Assembly: GCF_009905375.1 (NCBI RefSeq)
Contig: NC_133649.1
Span: 232,661,792 to 232,725,791, forward strand
Length of the DNA stretch: 64,000 nucleotides
Direction of reading: 5' to 3'
DNA from: Apium graveolens
Lineage: Eukaryota; Streptophyta; Magnoliopsida; Apiales; Apiaceae
The notes under the pieces were generated by a model. That model saw nothing but the letters and a program-made list of their open reading frames with translations, ran no database searches and was not told where the DNA came from. Positions 22,718 to 34,149 of this stretch are shown piece after piece; the stretch's first letter is position 1, and every line of letters begins with the position of its first letter. The position numbers and the translations under genes are program-made.

Positions 22718-23433
22718 CTATATACCCCTAACTTCTACCTTTCCAACACTAAGTTCTGAAATACAATACAACATGAAAATAAAAAGGGATCCCGACATCT
22801 GACCAAGTATCCCAAAGCCTACCGGTGCTGAAAAGAAACCACAACCATAACAACTACGGGCTCCACTAGATGTCCCGCTTGATCTCACAAACTTACTAAC
22901 CATCAAAATCAAGAATCTCCCACAAGACTGACAGCATTAAATGAATAATCTTATGAACCCTCCGGGCCTCGACCTCAGCATCACGGGAATATGGTCCCTC
23001 ATCCAACCGTCTACGGGAAACCTTTTCCACCATCTCAATATGAACTCTCCACTCAGTCTCAAGCACTAACGTTTGCTGCCTAGACTCACGAGTCATCCTA
23101 TCTACCAATGCTCCCAACTCAGGGATACTGAGAGTACACAAAGTCTCGATCCTGGGCTAACTTGCCACCAACATGGGCAGGCACATGTAAAGCAGGCTCT
23201 CGCTTAGGGGCTGGGGTCTCTGGAACTGGTCTCAGGGGAGAAACATGCATAGGGGCCTTACTGCTCTTAGATGGATCCTCCTTAGGGTCTGAACTGATAT
23301 ACAGGGGCTTCACTGATGGGGGTGGAATAGAGTCCACTGGGGAACCAGGCAACAAACTATCCTCAGAATCAGCATCACTACCACTACTAGGGTCCTGAGA
23401 TGAAACATAAAACAACAGCCAAGAAAACTGCAT
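22718..23433 (-). pseudogene. Leader ORF of Gyp2 (relic with frameshifts)
   Basis: Three overlapping frames form one leader gene about 200 bp after the primer site. The first (23119-23433) is rich in Pro and Ser. The second (22896-23141) is a charged helical segment with RRRLDEGP and ending LSVLWEILDFDG, comparable in place and pattern to GERRLREKL and WVLEELEEIGGPDFP of Gyp5. After the stop, GTTGTTATGGTTGTG is shared with Gyp5 (near 48515). The frameshift near 23130 inactivates it. The function is unknown. Confidence 0.55.
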
Positions 23434-23614
23434 TAGGGTTGAATAAAACCTCCAACTGACTCAATTCCCTAACTCTATTTATTACCTCAACCTATTTATT
23501 TAACTTAGACTATACCTAATAGTCTAACTCAACTCTATGTGAATCGAACATTCTCGCAATATTAATACCCATATACCCTTTTATCTTAACTTGTCTCAGG
23601 GACTAGATCCTGTA

Positions 23615-23628
23615 GCTCTAATACCAAC
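23615..23628 (-). other. Primer binding site of Gyp2
   Basis: The element strand reads TTGGTATTAGAGCTACAGG, one base off the initiator-Met primer core, next to the LTR end GCGTCACA. Confidence 0.75.
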
Positions 23629-23891
23629 TTGTGACGCCCTCAATCTCGGGGTTAGGAAATGAGGACGCACAAACTAATATAATAATACCATAATAGCGGA
23701 ATATAATAAAACCATGATAATGACAGGATCTAAATAAGACAAAGTATGAGACAAGATTACAACTACCAACTAAAATATAAATATTCTAACCCTAAAACAT
23801 AAATAAATTCAAATTATCTTATTCTGAAAAGGAATCGACAGATAACTCAAAAGTACCTGATTTAATTATTACACTTCTCACCATCGCTTGC

Positions 23892-23987
23892 TCACACATC
23901 ATCTACCTGATCAGGCATCTGAAAACCTACGATATGGTAGGGACCACCAGGAACACTCTTACAAGCGGTGCATCTAAGTCTGTCCAT
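23892..23987 (-). CDS. Small ORF near the 3' end of the Gyp2 LTR
   Basis: A 31-codon frame starts MDRLRCTACK and ends DQVDDV. It has a CxxC pair near the start. It lies about 60 bases after the conserved LTR motif (the degenerate GCTGAGTG box) and a few hundred bases before the primer site. The solo LTR at 28920-32987 has a 33-codon frame starting MARLQQTQRK at the equivalent place. It would be the first sizeable frame in RNA starting downstream of the motif. No translation evidence exists, and the two peptides share little beyond the start. Confidence 0.3.
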   Translation of the reverse strand: MDRLRCTACKSVPGGPYHIVGFQMPDQVDDV

Positions 23988-24225
23988 CTTCTTGCTTAAC
24001 TACCATGGTTAGATCAAAGAAAATAAATTAGCAAAGACACTCAGCAAGAAACTACATATCAGTTATCAATATCAACATAAACAACATTATCTGAGGCATT
24101 AATTCTATTTCTGGATAAAACTGAAAAAGGTTTCGGGTCTTCAAGATTCAAAGTTTGGAAGAAAGCCGACATTCATCACAAATCAATAACAAGGTTCTCA
24201 AGAAGTTTCTCACATTAAAGGGAAT

Positions 24226-25657
24226 TGTTAGGCAAAAACACGCGCTAATATTCACGCAAGTATACGCGTTCGCAAGTAGTATAAGATATAGATTAGATTC
24301 GTTCCCACAAAGACTGGTTTAGGTTAAGTTCAATTTATGCACCTATGCAACAATGTATGGTTATCGCTCAATGCTAAGACAAATAACAAATTGGGTTTTT
24401 ATTAAACTAAGAGATTATTCTAAATAACATTAACTAAGAGAATTGAGGTTGAATTACTATATATGACAAACATGGAATTCTAACTTCATTACTACTTCAT
24501 TCCAAGTCATTGTTCTTAACCTTAGCATGTGATGGTGATGACACTAATCAGATAACACGAAACTAGTAAACGCCAACTTTCGTTGTACGAATACCCTACT
24601 ACCAAGCATCCACAAAAGAGATAAAAGGTGTATAGACACCAATTATGCTTAGTCCTTATATGTCTATAAGAATTGAAAACATAACGGTTTAATGCGCAAG
24701 TTATTTATCATGATTACATAGGGCAAGTAAGATGGTTAAAATTACTTACGAATCATGCATAACAAATACATGAACCTATGCTAGCATGGAAAGTTCTAAA
24801 CCTCTATATTCACTGTCGCTTCAATAGAGATTAACACGCTATCTTATATGTTAGCTACGCACATAAGACGAATAAGCACAACCAATACTAGTATATCAAT
24901 CAATCACCACACACCAAGATATTGAAATAAATTAACTATTGAAATCCATAAGTAAATCCATTAGAACCCCATGATCACGATTAGCCCATAATAGAACTCA
25001 TCGGCACCATGGGTTCATATGAAAGCATGTTAATAACATAACTATATAAGGCTGAAAAATACTTAATAAATAATGAAGTACGTCACAAGAATATTAAGGT
25101 TCAAAGCATAGAGAAAACTAGCATCCACTGTTACAACGAATTAAAAGAATCACGAGATAAACTAATGCTCCATCTTCTTCGTTGTTGCATGCTAAAACGG
25201 TCTACTCAATCTTCTTGTCTTCGCTCCTGTTTAAGAAAATGTCTTCCCATAAGGTTTATATAAGAGTCCAAGAGTCACCGCACCAACAAAAGCCCAAACA
25301 AAATTGAAAAACAAATAAAAACAGAATCTGAAATTCTGCACGCACGCGATCGCATGCTCCCTCCACGCGGTCGCCTACTGGCACGCGGTCGCGTGCTCCT
25401 AGCGCGCGGTCACGTGTTACTCTTCTGGAAAATTCTTCATTTTGCTCCTGTTTGTGCTGATTTCTTTGCTCACCACCCCTAGACTGATTCCAAGCACTTT
25501 CTTAAGCTTTATTTGATAAAAACCACCTATCTAAGCAAGTTATACCCTGAAATGCAAAAACACTAGAAAATGCGTCAAATACACAAAATACTTGAGTCAC
25601 AGACACCAATTCAAGCTATTATGAGACACTCTAAGTGGTATAAAATGCCACTTATCA
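24226..25657 (-). mobile_element. Tat-like solo LTR inserted in the Gyp2 LTR
   Basis: The element strand starts TGATAAGTGGCATTTTATAC and ends GCCTAACA, TG...CA ends typical of an LTR. The start resembles LTRs of the Tat branch of plant gypsy elements as I recall them. No internal sequence or primer site is attached, so it is a solo LTR, and the Gyp2 LTR resumes on both sides. The flanks (GGAAT before, TGGAA after) do not give a clean 5-bp duplication. Confidence 0.65.
25343..25420. repeat. GC-rich CACGCGGTCGCGTG repeat island
   Basis: Four imperfect tandem copies of an 18-20 bp unit with the core CRCGCGGTCGCGTG stand out in AT-rich surroundings. Each unit is close to a palindrome and contains several CpG sites. 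Confidence 0.8.
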
Positions 25658-27660
25658 TGGAAGCAATCATTCAAACTCCGAGAATCAATAACAAGGTAAA
25701 ATGACAGGGTTCTCAACCAAGTTTCATAACTATAAAGAAAATACTACTCATTCTGTTTCGTTTCAAGTAATTAAGCAAATTGCTTTATCAAAGATATACA
25801 TTACCCTTTATAAAATATTAAAGAACCCTTGATTGGAATATCCATCTTTTAAATTTTATATGGGTGATAGTAAGGATAGTTCCAAAGAACGATATTTAAC
25901 AAGGTATAAAGGATATCAGGGGACCTCAGTTAATAAGATATAACATGTGAAAAGTTCAAAAGGCTCTCTTTAGGATCAAACAATCATAAGTTAACAAAGT
26001 ATAGGGAGAGGATAACAAGTTTTAGAAAAAAGGGGTTACTGTTAGGGATCGTCATATAAACTTATAACGAGCTTATTCCAGGGAACAATTTTAGGGTTTC
26101 TCAAGAATCAATAACAAGTACAACAAAGAACTTTCATTCTATCATGGAATCAGTATTATTCTCTCTATATCAATTCATAATAGAAGGCAGAGTTACTTGC
26201 CTCAAAAAGATTTCCTGCTTTACGGAACCTGAGCTACTGCCACCTAAGTTTTCCTTTCCTTTCCTAGCTTGAATGCCTCTGCTAACCAAATCTAAAATAC
26301 AAAACAGAATCCTAATTAGCAACTTGATCAGTTCCCAATGTTTCTCAGAACGTCTAATTTCTACCCCAACGTGATAAACACTTATCTTATATACAAATGC
26401 ATAACATGTAGCACATAATGAGATATAGCTTTATACTTTTTACATCACCAACTATCTCGATACTAAATTAAATCAAATCTATACTTTAAGCACACTTATT
26501 CAGTTACTCCTCGAGAATCAGGCTGTGACGTATTTATAAATACGTTGTCCCTTTCTCAAAGATATCAATCAACAACAAACCAATCAATTTTCCCTAATAC
26601 ATTCCCTTTTTATTTTTAGATATACAGGTACCAAGAAAGCAACCAGTCAGTCATTCATACACATTCCATGTAACATGCAATTTGACCTCATACATCTAGC
26701 AAATGTCAAATTGACACATCAATCAATTATATACATAAGACTCGATTCCTTAAATACAAGTACAAATCTTAGTGATCAGCTTTAACAATAGAAATCACAT
26801 CTTGTACATGCAATTTGCACCTTAACACATACTACTCAAAATCAATTGATCTTAGTCTTATATCTTACAATCATACCTATTTAATCAAACAATTAGTACC
26901 GGATCATCTAAAATTCGAAGCAAATAAGTATTCGAGATCAAAATTATATAATCTTCACTTAAACACATTTCACCCAAACATGCATGAACCAAAATCATGT
27001 TTACCGAGTTTAAAAGTAAATCAAACCAATCGTTCTATCTTTTTAAAAACCGAATATTTCAAGAATACCGACATAGATAAACTCAAATAGATAAATCAAG
27101 TTAAACACGTAATTTGACTAACAATCCGAAATAAAATCCATAAACTTATATCAAAAAACCAAATTTAACGCATAATTCGAACCGAAAATACAAAATTTCT
27201 AATTTTTTTACAGTAGCATGCAACATTCAAATAAATGTATTTAGATTATTAGAGCTCAAACATATTATCAGAGCTCACCACCGACTCACCGGAGTTCATC
27301 GCCGGTGGCGACGGTTCCCAGTGGTGCCCTCGAAATTGAGGGTTTCCTATCAAAAAAACCACCAATTCCTCAAGAACTAAACTCAGATGATTTGTTTTCA
27401 TAAAAATCAAAACCAAAACCTTCAAATTCGAAGTTAAATTCGAAGAGGTTTTACGGGTCTTTGATTTTCATCAACATAAAACCGACATGCAAACCCAGAA
27501 CAAGAACTAGAAGAAAAACGAGACTAAACCACAGTCTCGGATTTAAAAACGAGCAAGAATCGAGAGAGAACGGAGAGAGAGATTACTGGGAGTTCGAGAG
27601 AGAAAAGAGAGAAGAGAGAGTGAAGCGGGAAGGAAAAAAGAAAAAAAGGAGGGGTGAGTG

Positions 27661-27670
27661 TATTTAAATA
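27661..27670 (-). promoter_or_regulatory. LTR promoter of Gyp2
   Basis: TATTTAAATA on the element strand is followed within 15-100 bases by a long CT-rich leader (minus strand of 27540-27655), a common arrangement at plant transcription starts. Confidence 0.55.
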
Positions 27671-28588
27671 CACTTAAGGGCAAAATGGTAAATCTCCATT
27701 CATATTTCTTTTCCTTTATACAATTTCTGAATTTGCAAGGTAAAATAGCTTTATAATTCATAAAAATGATGCAACTCAAATTTAAAAAATAAAGATCATC
27801 AAATTATCTCCCTCTTCATATTTTTAAAATAATTTTTGTGCGCACGAATTAATTTTTATGAATTTTATGAATAAATCCTAAATAATAGAAATAAACTTCA
27901 TAAAATCATTTTTAAACATCAAAACATCCATATAATTCCAATTATCATTTTTAAAAAGTAACTGGGATTATTCCTAATGAAATAAATTTCGGACCTTGAT
28001 CACCTTTCAATTATTTAAAAGAAAATATATAAGGACCATTAAATCCTTATTTAAATCAAATAAATTATTTTTAAAATATTTAAAAGCTCACTAGTTTACA
28101 ATTTATACATGTACTCACAAATAACACATATTAACTTAACACTATGAACCACCATTCACATTTATATACCTTAGCACATAATGCTCTCTTTTAATTATTG
28201 ATTATGCGAGTAACAATTACTCGTTAGATTCATTAATAAGATAACTTTTCAAATACAGACTCCAATCATAAAAATACACAAAGGTATTCACATTTATCAC
28301 AACTTACTATAATCCTCAGTTTTATTATTCTTAATCCTTCTCATATAATCCATTCTTTGAATAACGGGTCATGTTCTACTTGACGACCCGACAATCACAG
28401 CTTAAGCCCTTAGCTGACTCATCAAAATGGAATGAGACTTTGCTCGTTTCTTATTACTATTTCACAGAAGTTATACAAAAACCACAAAATCATTTATCTT
28501 TTTAATTTATTCATGTAGATCCACGTAACAACACAAGAACTATACTTTATTCATATAAATACATCGCGAAAGTCCCAGTCGCTACAGG

Positions 28589-28879
28589 GAAGCTAAAGAT
28601 GAGAAAAATATAAGACTAGGAGCTGAGAAAAGAAGGAAGAACCAGGCCACTAAAGGAGTAAACAGAAGATTAGAAATTCCTGCAACTTCAACTGGAACTC
28701 AGAAATCCTTATCTGAAGAAAAGAAAGTACCAAAGAAGTTAGGAAAAGGGTACTGGAAGCTTAAAGCCAAGAGGAATATTATTGAAGATGAGGAAATCGA
28801 AGCTGAGCCAACACAATCTACAACCTCAAGTCAACCAACTGGATTGCATTGGATGGATTATCTAACTGGATTGCATTAA
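28589..28879 (+). pseudogene. Orphan lysine-rich coding fragment, probably copia ORF3
   Basis: An open frame of 96 codons begins at the edge of the Gyp2 LTR and ends at TAA 28877. It has no start codon. It is rich in Lys and Glu, with EAKDEKNIRLGAEKRRKN, VPKKLGKGYWKLKAKRN and EDEEIEAEPTQS. The composition resembles the basic segment of Cop5 ORF3 (57700-57861), but no clear alignment was seen. The bases just after it, 28840-28919, match the Cop1 LTR near 1440-1492 (GGACCTAGCTAATA). The piece is therefore probably part of a Sirevirus-like element cut by Gyp2 on the left and by the solo LTR on the right. Confidence 0.45.
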
Positions 28880-31011
28880 ATGGAGAAATGAAGAAACATA
28901 TGGTCGGACCTAGCTAATATGTAATAACCCCAAAATTTTTCAACTTTTTGTAACCCTTGTGAATAGTGTTTTAGCTGAATGAGAAAACTTTTCACGCCAC
29001 ACTATGTAGGGGTTCTGTTATGGATATTCTGGGATATTATTAGTACTCTATGAAGTATATAAGTGTATGTAAAGATCGTCAGAATCCAATTCCGAACACT
29101 TTGGTTTTTCCCGGAAATCCACAAGATACGGAGAGAATTGAGTATAAGGTAACAGGATAAAAAGGATTTAAATTAAAGGATTATAATAAAGGATCATAAA
29201 AAGGAATATAATGTATTGAGAAAGGTTAAGGGAACCTAAGTAATAAGATCCCGGGTATGATCCTTCAAACGATAAACGAGAACGAAAGTTAAGCGAACCG
29301 TATAACAGATCAGCGGTCATTAGGCAAACGATTAGGAAGTTAATCAAAGGGATTAGTGGGAAGGATGTCATCCAACCAATAGAAAGAGGACAAGGAAGGG
29401 AGGATGACATCATGAAGATGACATAAGCATGACATGGGAAGGAAGGAGGTGTGGTAGCTTTGTAACCACACAATTTCAAGGGCAAGAAAGTAATTGACTA
29501 AATCAAATACAAAACAAGTCAACCAAGCCAAGTAAAAATCATTCTCATCAAAAAAATCAAAAGCAACCAAGGCTTGTTCTTGAGAGCTCTCGGCTTTTTA
29601 ACATTTTCAAAGGCAAGAATTTCAAAATCAAAGATCCAAGCTTCCTAAATTGGTAAGATAATTCCCTAGTCATCTTCATGCTTAGTTAGGACTATATCAT
29701 GAGTTTAAGCCATTAATTCTTTCTCAATCTTCTTCATTTAATCAAAGAAGAAGACAATGAATAGTGTTTTCAAGTTTTTTAACTTGAACTTTTCTTGGTT
29801 TTCTTGAAGATCCAAGCATTCTTAAGACTTCTCCAAGCTTCTTAAGGCTTCCTAGCTCCACCCACCACTTCAAGGAAGGTATACCATCTCCAAACCCTAG
29901 ATTCCTATATATTATAAGATGATTTTGATTAGTGGGTTGATATTGTAGCTTGTTGTTATGATTTAGAGTTTGGGATTTGGAATGGTAGTGAAATGGAATG
30001 GTAATTGTTGTGGTTTTGATTTAAAGGAACTTAAGTATGATTAAAGTTAAGTTTAAGCATGAGTATGAATGATTAAATTGAATTGGTTGGGGTTGTTATG
30101 ATGTGATAAGGATGGATGTTGGTTGTATGTTGGATTTGAGGTTGGTTTGTGGTTGGTTTTGTATGGTTTAAAATTTGGAAATCGCGTAAACATAGCCGTC
30201 GTAACGTCCGATTTTCTTTGGACTGTTTTTGTGATATAGCATTAGGACCCGAGAACCCCCTGCTAGATTATGACCACTGCCATGATTAGATAGCTCATGT
30301 TACGAGCTTCGTTTTGATATGTAGTTCGTTCGATTCCGATGCACGGTTTAGGAGAAACGACCGTTTCAAGTAACGGCGTTTCGCGAACGAAACTTTTTCC
30401 CTCGCCTTACTTTGAAACATAGGTTAAAGACCAAAAAGGGTTAATTAATGTATGAAACATTTATGGTAAGTGTGTTAGGCAGTTGGTAAGACATTCGCGA
30501 AGGAATCGCTTTAAAACTCGTAAAGGTTAAATTATTAAAAATGGTGGAGCCGAGGGTACCCGAGTGACTTAAGCGAATCGGTGAGCGCAAAACAAGCGTT
30601 AGAGTCTAAGTTAGTTAAAGTATAGGTTTACAAGTGATTTTGGTTTAATTCCAACTTACTTGTTGTTTATAGGTTATCAGACTCGTCCCGAGCCTTTCTC
30701 ACCCCCAAGTCGCTCAGGCAAGTATTCTATCCGTTATACTGTTGTTGTGATGTATACACTTGTATATGCATTATCTTGCGATAGATGCATGATGTTTATA
30801 TTAGCAAATGTTGCAATATATTGAAGCATGCTGCTATGGTATATATGCATGCCTGTTTCATATTCTTTCCATATATAATTGTTGATTCAGTTGATAATAC
30901 CTATGCTAGAGGATAGCGGTAACTTGCATATACCCTTAGTATAGGGACCCAAAGGTGAAAATATTTTCTAAAACCGGGAGTCGAGGATCCCGAGTAGATT
31001 TTGTATATATA

Positions 31012-31020
31012 TGGATATGG

Positions 31021-31055
<35 letters not shown>

Positions 31056-31066
31056 CATATATATGG
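31012..31066. repeat. AT dinucleotide microsatellite in the solo LTR
   Basis: Roughly 55 bases are almost pure alternating AT, with two single-base breaks. Confidence 0.9.
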
Positions 31067-31130
31067 TCATAGTTTTCAAAACTATTAATCGAATAAGGTT
31101 TATTCGATAACTTTAACTTTATTTTATTAT

Positions 31131-31441
31131 TGAATATTATTTCGAATATTATTCGAAGGCGTATGACTCCTTTATATTAAATGAATATTATTTTGAATAT
31201 TCATTCGAGGACTTATGACTCTTTTATATTATTTATTGAATATTATTTGAATATTCATTCGAGGACTTATGACTCTTTTATATTATTTAATGAATATTAT
31301 TTTGAATATTCATTCGAGGACTTATGACTCTTTTATATTATTTATTGAATATTATTTGAATATTCATTCGAGGGCTTATGACTCAGTTTATATTATTTAA
31401 TGAATATTATTTGAATATTCATTTGAGGATCTATGACTCCG
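31131..31441 (+). repeat. Six tandem 54-57 bp units in the solo LTR
   Basis: Each unit has the order TGAATATTATT, GAATATTCATTCGAGG, CTTATGACTC, TTTATATTATTTA. The inner copies are nearly identical, the outer two diverged. GAATATTC is itself a palindrome. Confidence 0.9.
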
Positions 31442-31916
31442 ATTATTTGCTGAAATATATTCTTTATTTTATTAAAGAATAAGGTGTAAATAATCAAACT
31501 TATTTTCGATTATTCAAATAAAGATATTACTTTCGTATAAGTATATCTTTGATTATTTGCTATTCATTCAAGTATAAGTTTTCCAAATTCTACCTCAATT
31601 ATTCTTATGGGAATATTATTTAAATAATAATATTCAGATATTTCTTTCATATCGGGACTGATTTATTTTAATAAATCAGTATTACTCCAAACACTCTTTA
31701 AAGTGTTTTCGAGTCTTCAAAATGATTTTTAAAAGTTAGAGCGGATCCCAAAACTCATTTTTATATTTAAGATCTTCCTTTTAAAGGGGATTTAAATACT
31801 CGTTCAAAACCTGGGGAATCCGGCTCTGTGGTGTATTTTATATTCGCAACAAGGTTGCAGTTTTGGTAAATGAATTGATTACTTACCCAACGTTCGGGAA
31901 GTAAGTCCATCTATTG

Positions 31917-32020
31917 AGTCGGCATAAGCAACATGGGCTCAGTGGGCGTCCATGATAGTGTAAGTGGCTCAGTGGGAGTCCATCAAATGCATAAGTGGCT
32001 GAGTGGCAGTCCAGCATAGG
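31917..32020 (+). repeat. Three degenerate 35-38 bp units in the solo LTR
   Basis: The block CATAAGTGGCTCAGTGGGAG followed by TCCA occurs three times with small changes. Confidence 0.75.
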
Positions 32021-32594
32021 TCCTAATGCGGCCAGGGTGATGACCAGTGGGGAATTCGTCCATCTACTAGTAGAAAAGGTTACTTATGGGTATCTTTGCC
32101 TGATCAGCAAGATATCTGGTTTATGCCAAAGGTTTTCTTTTCCTTCCAAATTCATTGGATATTGCAACTCTGTTCATACTTTACATAACAGAGGTTCCAG
32201 GAAATGTTTTAGAGATATATATATATGTGGATATATATATATCGGGACTAAATAAAGTATCTCATAACTTTTTCATTCAATAATATTTCAAAGATTGAAT
32301 CTATTCAAGTCTTAACTTGTGGTCTCATCTATGGGATGTTTTTCTTAAAACTTATAATACTTTGAACGGTGGTAGTTCAAGTAGCTTTATAAATGATATA
32401 AGTGTGGTGAAGTACTGGTAACTTCATTCCTTATTTTTACCTTATATCTAGTAAGTAATTATCTTACACACGATAAAGATTATAGTGAGTATCCATTTAG
32501 ATACTTATATTATTGTTATCACTATGTATTATCTTGCGGGCTGTAAGGCTCACTCTTGCTTTATTTCTTCATCACACAACAACAGTTAGGAGAG

Positions 32595-32696
32595 ATGGCC
32601 AGACTCCAGCAGACCCAGCGCAAGCGCGTGGGAAGCGCCCCGCGTCTTCCCGATGATGTTGTGGCTGCTATAGCTGCAGAGGTAGATCCATTGTAG
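32595..32696 (+). CDS. Small ORF near the 3' end of the solo LTR
   Basis: ATG at 32595 opens a 33-codon frame starting MARLQQTQRKRVG and ending AAEVDPL, closed by TAG. Its GC content is clearly above that of the surrounding LTR and it uses GC-rich third positions. It lies about 45 bases after the GCTCACTCTTGC motif, where Gyp2 also has a small ORF. The N-terminal half is basic. It may be the start of a leader peptide in the LTR-derived RNA, or chance; no homolog is known to me. Confidence 0.35.
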   Translation: MARLQQTQRKRVGSAPRLPDDVVAAIAAEVDPL

Positions 32697-32987
32697 TTCA
32701 GACCATCTACTTTTGAGAATCAAATTATGTATAATTATAACTTGTGGCAGATAATGGCAATTAACTGTAAATTATCAAGTAATCACTTTGGGTTGTAATA
32801 ATTTTAAATTGTGGATTCAAAGACTTGTACTTATTTCAATTTCATCTCTGAGACTATAACGGGTTGTGGTGTGTGTTAGTATGGGGTCACAGCATGAGGT
32901 TATTTATTATTAATTAAGTGAAGTGATATTGTGGAAAGAAAGACCGTGACAACCCGGATCCCCGACCCCGGATCTGGGGGTGTTACA

Positions 32988-33960
32988 TAATATACTTTTG
33001 TAGACTTTTCAAATCAGTGATTGATTTGTTTGTAGATTGATAATCTTGGATATTAAACTGATCTGCATTCTGTACTTGAGTTTTACTTCGAGATCTCCAG
33101 TTAGTCATATAGAGAACTCGACATCTCGATAAGTATAATGACTTATCGAGATCTCTTATTACTCTATAGTTGTTTTGACTTATCGAAGTCTTTGAGTTCT
33201 CTATAAGAGAATTTGTCTTGTCGAGATCTCTCATCTTCATAACTTCATTTTGGCTTATTGATATCTCTGAGTACTCTAGTGACAAATTGACTTATCGATA
33301 TCTCAGATATCTCTAGTGATAATTTGACTTATCGATATCTTAGAGATCTCTGGTGATAATTTGACTTATCGATATCTCAGAGATCTCTAGTGATATTCTG
33401 ACTTGTCGATATCTCAGAGTTCTCTAGTGAAGAAATGACTTGTCGATATCTCCAATCTTCATGTCTTCAATTTGGCTTGTCGATATCTCTGAGTTCTCTA
33501 GTAGCTTTTCTTGACTTACTCGATAAGTCATTCTGGAGTTCTCGAATGGCTTCTCTATAACACTTAATCATTGACTTGTAGACTTCTTGACTTAGAATGT
33601 TTTTCACAAAATAGATTTATTCAACTCCAAGTTTCTTCACACTTTCTCTGAGGAATGATCTTCATGATCTTCTTCCAAAGCTTATTCTTAAGTTTGAGAC
33701 TGTTACAAAAAAATACTCTAGTCTAGTCTATTTACATTTTTACAGACTTAAGTGTTACAATATAAAATGTGAATTAGATTATCATACAACTTACTTAGGG
33801 TTGTCAATTTGAGTTAGTCTTGTTGTAGTACATGCATGTCTTGCTAACCTCAAGTTATAATGGAAAATAGACTTATATATACAAATTGACACAAATACAA
33901 TATTTATACATTAGGTGATTTCTTGAGTTTAACATATACATACATCAGACAAATGTCTCA
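32988..33960 (-). repeat. LTR of Cop3 (approximate)
   Basis: The stretch lies 3' of ORF3 on the element strand and contains the 37-bp tandem array at 33140-33510. The start is placed near 33960 after the purine-rich tract. The end was not found because the solo LTR interrupts it. The open frame over 32983-33285 is produced by the repeats. Confidence 0.5.
33140..33510 (-). repeat. Ten tandem 37-bp units in the Cop3 LTR
   Basis: Units begin at 33140, 33177, 33215, 33252, 33289, 33326, 33363, 33400, 33437 and 33474: a 37-bp period throughout, with one 38-bp unit. Each begins GACTTATCGATATCTC (or TTGTCGATATCTC) and most end in CTCTAGTGATAATTT. The core on the element strand is GAGATATCGACAAGTC. 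Confidence 0.92.
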
Positions 33961-34149
33961 TCTCCTGTTTCTTCTCTAATGAGGTCCTTTAAATTTATAA
34001 GTATTTCCAGTTCCTCAATGATTTGTGTTCCTCTTAAAGATCCACAAGTTTGAGTTTGTCATGTATTGAATAGTTACTCAATAAATCAATCCTAAATCTT
34101 GAGAATGTGCCAGCTTTGACATTTAAGAATTTCCCATCTTTGATAACTC

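Larger units (their letters stand above)
22534..28586 (-). mobile_element. Gyp2: Ty3/gypsy fragment, 5' LTR plus leader region
   Basis: On the minus strand it has an LTR (28586 down to 23630), a primer site and a leader ORF. It stops at 22534, where the Gyp1 LTR begins, so gag and pol are not present here. The LTR differs in sequence from Gyp1, Gyp3 and Gyp5, making it a separate family. A Tat-like solo LTR is inserted in the LTR. Confidence 0.75.
23630..28586 (-). repeat. 5' LTR of Gyp2 (about 3.5 kb without its insertion)
   Basis: It has TG...CA ends: TGTGACGCC at 23630 and TCGCTACA at 28586. A 1432-bp solo LTR splits it at 24226. It holds a TATA box with a CT-rich leader at 27540-27670 and a small ORF at 23892-23987 near the 3' end. 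The plus-strand frames at 26815-27090 and 27461-27667 are not supported as genes. Confidence 0.75.
28920..32987 (+). mobile_element. 4.07-kb gypsy solo LTR with perfect TSD
   Basis: It starts TGTAATAACCCC and ends GGGGGTGTTACA. TAATA lies on both sides (28915-28919 and 32988-32992). There is no internal region, so the element was removed by recombination between its LTRs. The end resembles the element-strand end of the Gyp3 LTR (CCCCGGATTTGGGGATGTCACA is two short blocks there), so it belongs to a related gypsy family. It contains several tandem repeats and one small ORF near its 3' end. The short frames at 29168-29570 and 31995-32255 look like chance. Confidence 0.85.

Noticed and set aside
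24226..25657. Helitron or MITE as an explanation of this insertion
   Set aside because: TG...CA ends, length and the start TGATAAGTGGC fit an LTR better; no TC/CTRR ends or hairpin of a Helitron are seen.
26815..27090. 91-codon plus-strand frame
   Set aside because: It runs against the Gyp2 LTR in sequence without codon bias or recognisable motifs.
33140..33510. CRISPR-like array
   Set aside because: Unit and spacer are not distinct, the whole 37-bp unit repeats, and the context is a plant LTR.
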